Source of the DNA: an uncultured Anaerolineaceae bacterium
Lineage (GTDB): Bacteria; Chloroflexota; Anaerolineae; Anaerolineales; Anaerolineaceae
Assembly (NCBI GenBank): GCA_937920255.1
Contig: CALDSL010000033.1
Location: 1-7,411 of the forward strand
Length of the DNA stretch: 7,411 nt
Direction: 5' to 3'
Shown: positions 5,610-7,411 of the stretch, piece after piece
Position numbering within the stretch: the stretch's first letter is position 1
How the letters are laid out: each line of letters begins with the position of its first letter
The notes under the pieces: model-generated
Databases searched by the model: none
What the model was told of the DNA's origin: nothing
The model's input: the letters and a program-made list of their open reading frames with translations, nothing else
Program-made: the position numbers and the translations under genes

Positions 5610-6401
5610 ATGCAGCCTGATCCCTTATCCCCATCCGAACTTTTTAATTTTCAATCGCGCGTGGTGCTGGTCACCGGAGCCGGGCGCGGAGTGGGCGCGG
5701 CCATCGCCCGGCGCTTTGCGCAGGCCGGAGCGCGCGTGGCGGTGCATTATCACAGCAGCGCGGATGCCGCGCTGGCGCTGGTATCCGAATTGGAGCAATC
5801 TGGCGCTGGGACGCGCGCTTTCTCCGCGGACCTGACCCAGGAAGAAGCGGTGCGCGATCTGTTTGCGCAGGTGCGGGCGCGCTTTGGGCGGCTGGACGTC
5901 CTGGTCAACAACGCCGGCAGTTACCCGGTGACCCCGCTGCTGGAGCTTTCCGGCGCGGAATGGGAGCAGGTGATGGCCGCCAACCTGCGCAGCCTGTTCC
6001 TGTGCACGCGCGAGGCTGCGCGCTGGATGGTCGATGCCGGCGAGGGTGGGGTTGTGGTCAATATCGCCAGCATTGAAGCCCAACATCCCGCCCCCGGTCA
6101 TAGCCATTACGATGCCGCCAAAGCTGGCGTGATCGCCTTCACGCGCAGCGCCGCGCTGGAGCTGGGCGCGAACGGCATCCGCGTCAACGCAGTCTCCCCG
6201 GGCTTAATCTGGCGCCCGGGGATCGAACAGGATTGGCCACAGGGTGTTGCCTCCTGGCAGGCGGCCGCCCCGCTGGGGCGCATGGGCCAGCCGCACGAAG
6301 TGGCCGACGCCTGCCTGTTCCTGGCATCGCCGGCCGCGCGCTGGATCACCGGCACGAACCTGGTGGTGGATGGCGGCATATCGGCGCGCAGCTTGTTCTA
6401 A
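5610..6401 (+). CDS. Short-chain dehydrogenase/reductase (SDR), substrate unknown
   Basis: This is a 263-residue classical SDR, the normal length for the family. It has the dinucleotide-binding TGAGRGVG (22-29), NNAG (100-103), the catalytic Asn (Asn125 in AANLRS), Ser154 (NIAS), and Tyr167-x-x-x-Lys171, followed by SPG (196-198) and the C-terminal GTNLVVDGG (248-256). All catalytic residues are present, so it should be an active NAD(P)(H)-dependent oxidoreductase, cytoplasmic and probably tetrameric. The sequence resembles the FabG/glucose dehydrogenase-like branch, but the substrate cannot be read from it. Arg26 in the glycine loop may favour NADPH; this is weak. No neighbour points to a pathway: rsmG diverges and the next gene has its own promoter. 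No intrinsic terminator follows. Confidence 0.93.
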   Translation: MQPDPLSPSELFNFQSRVVLVTGAGRGVGAAIARRFAQAGARVAVHYHSSADAALALVSELEQSGAGTRAFSADLTQEEAVRDLFAQVRARFGRLDVLVNNAGSYPVTPLLELSGAEWEQVMAANLRSLFLCTREAARWMVDAGEGGVVVNIASIEAQHPAPGHSHYDAAKAGVIAFTRSAALELGANGIRVNAVSPGLIWRPGIEQDWPQGVASWQAAAPLGRMGQPHEVADACLFLASPAARWITGTNLVVDGGISARSLF

Positions 6402-6489
6402 CCTCCGCGGTTATTCTGGCTATAACACGCTCCTGCCATCGCGGTTGCGGCAGGCTGCCTGACAAATCTGCAAACTGACCTTCTTCACC

Positions 6490-6518
6490 TTGCGGTTCGC
6501 CATCCGACTCCTTATAAT
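6490..6518 (+). promoter_or_regulatory. Sigma70-type promoter of the SRPBCC gene
   Basis: TTGCGG (6490-6495) and TATAAT (6513-6518) are 17 bases apart. Predicted transcription start is near 6525, giving a leader of about 37 bases. The -10 box is inside a perfect 7-bp dyad (6501-6507 and 6518-6524). Confidence 0.65.
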
Positions 6519-6524
6519 CGGATG
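6501..6524 (+). promoter_or_regulatory. Inverted repeat enclosing the -10 box, possible operator
   Basis: CATCCGA (6501-6507) and its exact complement TCGGATG (6518-6524) flank a 10-base centre that holds most of TATAAT. The repeat ends before the predicted transcription start, so it is more likely a protein-binding site than an RNA hairpin. A repressor here would block polymerase. No regulator is encoded nearby. Confidence 0.4.
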
Positions 6525-6550
6525 AACAATAACCCAATTTCGACCTTACA

Positions 6551-6557
6551 GGTGGAG
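6551..6557 (+). promoter_or_regulatory. Shine-Dalgarno site of the SRPBCC gene
   Basis: GGTGGAG ends 4 bases before ATG 6562, slightly close but clear. It supports ATG 6562 as the start. Confidence 0.6.
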
Positions 6558-6561
6558 CAAC

Positions 6562-7191
6562 ATGGAACAACAGATGCAGGCCTTTTATGGGATGCTGGTC
6601 TTTCTGACCCTCACCCTTACTGGTGGCTATATTGCCGCGATCGTCTTCCTGAACTTCAAACCCCGCAAGTCAACTGAAACACAGCTTGCCCGGCGCGCGC
6701 TGCGCAGCCTGGGGATGAAAGACCAGCCGGACTGGAAAACAGTCATCATTTCCGCGACCAGTGATGTGGAAATTCCACTTGAGCAGTTGTGGGAAACCTG
6801 GTCGAACCTCGAGCAGTGGCCGTCCTGGTCCGCGCTACACACATCGGCCAAGTGGGCCGGTGAACCGGAATGGCAGGTGGGCGCGTGCTTTGAACAGGGC
6901 ATGAAGCTCGGCTTTCCGTTCGGCAACATCCGCAGCAAAGAGACTGTGGCGCAGTACTACCCGGAACGCGAGGTGGGCTGGTGCAAGAACAACGGTCCGA
7001 TCAAGAGCTGCCATATCTGGTCGTTCAATCTGCTGCCCAACCGCCGCGTGCGCGTCACCACCACCGAGGTTCTGCATGGCACCCTGATCGGCATGCTAAA
7101 ACCGGTGATCTTACTGCAATGGCAGCGCAAGTTTGAAAAGAGCGTCACCAGCCTGGTGAAACACGCCTCCAACCGCGTGCCACAAGGCTAA
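6562..7191 (+). CDS. Membrane-anchored SRPBCC (START-like/polyketide cyclase-like) protein
   Basis: The product has 209 residues. Residues 10-31 form one hydrophobic helix followed by a basic stretch (KPRK, 33-36), so it is probably a single-pass anchor with the body in the cytoplasm. Residues 36-60 are a charged connector. Residues 61-205 read as an SRPBCC fold: a first strand IISATSDVEIPLEQLWETWSN (62-82), then EQWPSWS (84-90), a middle strand G.CFEQGM (107-114), and the long amphipathic C-terminal helix (180-203). The W-x-x-W-S pattern after the first helix is typical of the polyketide cyclase/dehydrase-type branch. Such domains hold hydrophobic ligands in a cavity; no enzymatic residue can be named. 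The transmembrane anchor is less common than the soluble form. The gene is a single transcription unit with its own promoter (6490-6518) and terminator (7211-7249). Confidence 0.82.
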   Translation: MEQQMQAFYGMLVFLTLTLTGGYIAAIVFLNFKPRKSTETQLARRALRSLGMKDQPDWKTVIISATSDVEIPLEQLWETWSNLEQWPSWSALHTSAKWAGEPEWQVGACFEQGMKLGFPFGNIRSKETVAQYYPEREVGWCKNNGPIKSCHIWSFNLLPNRRVRVTTTEVLHGTLIGMLKPVILLQWQRKFEKSVTSLVKHASNRVPQG

Positions 7192-7210
7192 ATTGTTCTC
7201 GTAAGAAACT

Positions 7211-7249
7211 ACAGCCATCCAGAGAGACTTGGATGGCTGTTTTTGTTTT
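7211..7249 (+). terminator. Rho-independent terminator after the SRPBCC gene
   Basis: A perfect 10-bp stem (ACAGCCATCC at 7211-7220 and its complement at 7231-7240) with a 10-base loop is followed by TTTTGTTTT (7241-7249). It begins 20 bases after the stop codon. It is a textbook intrinsic terminator and isolates the strong promoter at 7271. Confidence 0.93.
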
Positions 7250-7270
7250 GCCAGAAAATTTAAAAAATGC

Positions 7271-7300
7271 TTGACAGGCCTAATCGCATTATGTTAGAAT
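7271..7300 (+). promoter_or_regulatory. Strong sigma70-type promoter of the gene at 7337
   Basis: A perfect -35 TTGACA (7271-7276), an 18-base spacer, and TAGAAT (7295-7300) preceded by TG at 7292-7293 (extended -10). The surrounding bases are AT-rich (A-run upstream at 7260-7267), unlike the rest of the window. The predicted start near 7307 leaves a leader of about 30 bases. It is by far the best promoter here and suggests high expression. Confidence 0.8.
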
Positions 7301-7323
7301 GTTTTTGTTAAGTTATTCTTGTG

Positions 7324-7330
7324 AAAGGAG
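7324..7330 (+). promoter_or_regulatory. Shine-Dalgarno site of the gene at 7337
   Basis: AAAGGAG ends 6 bases before ATG 7337, an ideal spacing. It is the strongest ribosome binding site in the window. Confidence 0.75.
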
Positions 7331-7336
7331 CGCACA

Positions 7337-7411
7337 ATGGTGAGGATCTATTCCGAAATCAGCATCGCAGTTGTTCGCGCTGCCGCCGTCAGCGGTGGTG
7401 TTGAGCCTTGT
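7337..7411 (+). CDS. Start of an unidentified gene (first 25 codons, cut by the window)
   Basis: An open frame begins at ATG 7337, with an ideal ribosome binding site and a strong promoter upstream, and runs to the window end without a stop. The visible peptide starts MVRIYSEISIAVVRAAAV and ends in GGVEPC. I do not recognise it. The stretch after residue 9 is mildly hydrophobic but too short and Arg-broken to call a signal peptide. The frame one base later carries a hydrophobic run (LFALPPSAVVLSL) without its own start, so a sequencing indel here cannot be excluded. Confidence 0.5.
   Translation, partial: MVRIYSEISIAVVRAAAVSGGVEPC

Noticed and set aside
5625..5633. TTATCCCCA, one base from a DnaA box, near recF and rsmG.
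   Set aside because: It is a single near-match inside a coding region with no second box and no AT-rich unwinding region, so there is no support for an origin.
6432..6454. CCTGCC/GGCAGG stem after the SDR gene.
   Set aside because: The 6-bp stem has an 11-base loop and no following T-run; too weak for a terminator.
1..7411. Search by eye for tRNA, rRNA, CRISPR arrays, insertion-sequence ends, toxin-antitoxin pairs and defence genes.
   Set aside because: None seen; all sizeable open frames are explained by the genes listed or are their shadows.

Overview
This is an ordinary chromosomal stretch of a GC-rich bacterium with tightly packed, mostly housekeeping genes. The style of the proteins suggests the phylum Chloroflexota, perhaps class Anaerolineae: a Pro/Ser-linked lipoprotein with a short two-Cys domain, a cyclic-nucleotide-fold/PH-like membrane protein, and start codons with a -10 box directly upstream. 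This placement is inferred from protein style, not from a marker gene.

Layout, left to right. (1) 2-559: 3' end of a Clp/Hsp100 ATPase, best matched to ClpC, closed by a strong intrinsic terminator (588-627). (2) 702-1199: a secreted lipoprotein, followed 31 bases later by 1231-2901, a 556-residue membrane protein with an N-terminal cNMP-binding-like domain and two copies of a [TM pair + bacterial-PH-like] module. (3) 2902-3080: a repeat-rich intergenic region with a TATAAT box, leading into def (peptide deformylase, 3081-3605) and recF (3608-4813), which are 2 bases apart and probably one operon. (4) rsmG (gidB) on the minus strand (5519-4806), whose end overlaps the end of recF by 8 bases. 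(5) A 90-base divergent promoter region, then an SDR oxidoreductase (5610-6401). (6) A membrane-anchored SRPBCC/START-like protein (6562-7191) with its own promoter and an intrinsic terminator (7211-7249). (7) A strong, AT-rich sigma70-type promoter (7271-7300) and the first 25 codons of a gene that runs off the window.

The genes cover protein quality control (Clp), N-terminal maturation of new proteins (Def), recombinational repair (RecF), 16S rRNA methylation (RsmG), and cell-envelope proteins of unknown role. I see no mobile element, CRISPR array, RNA gene or defence system. The most notable points are the fused cNMP-fold/twin-PH membrane protein and a split in start-site design. Three genes without a Shine-Dalgarno sequence (1231, 5519 minus, 5610) each have a -10 hexamer ending 6-7 bases before the ATG, which predicts leaderless mRNAs, while 702, 6562 and 7337 have ordinary ribosome binding sites.
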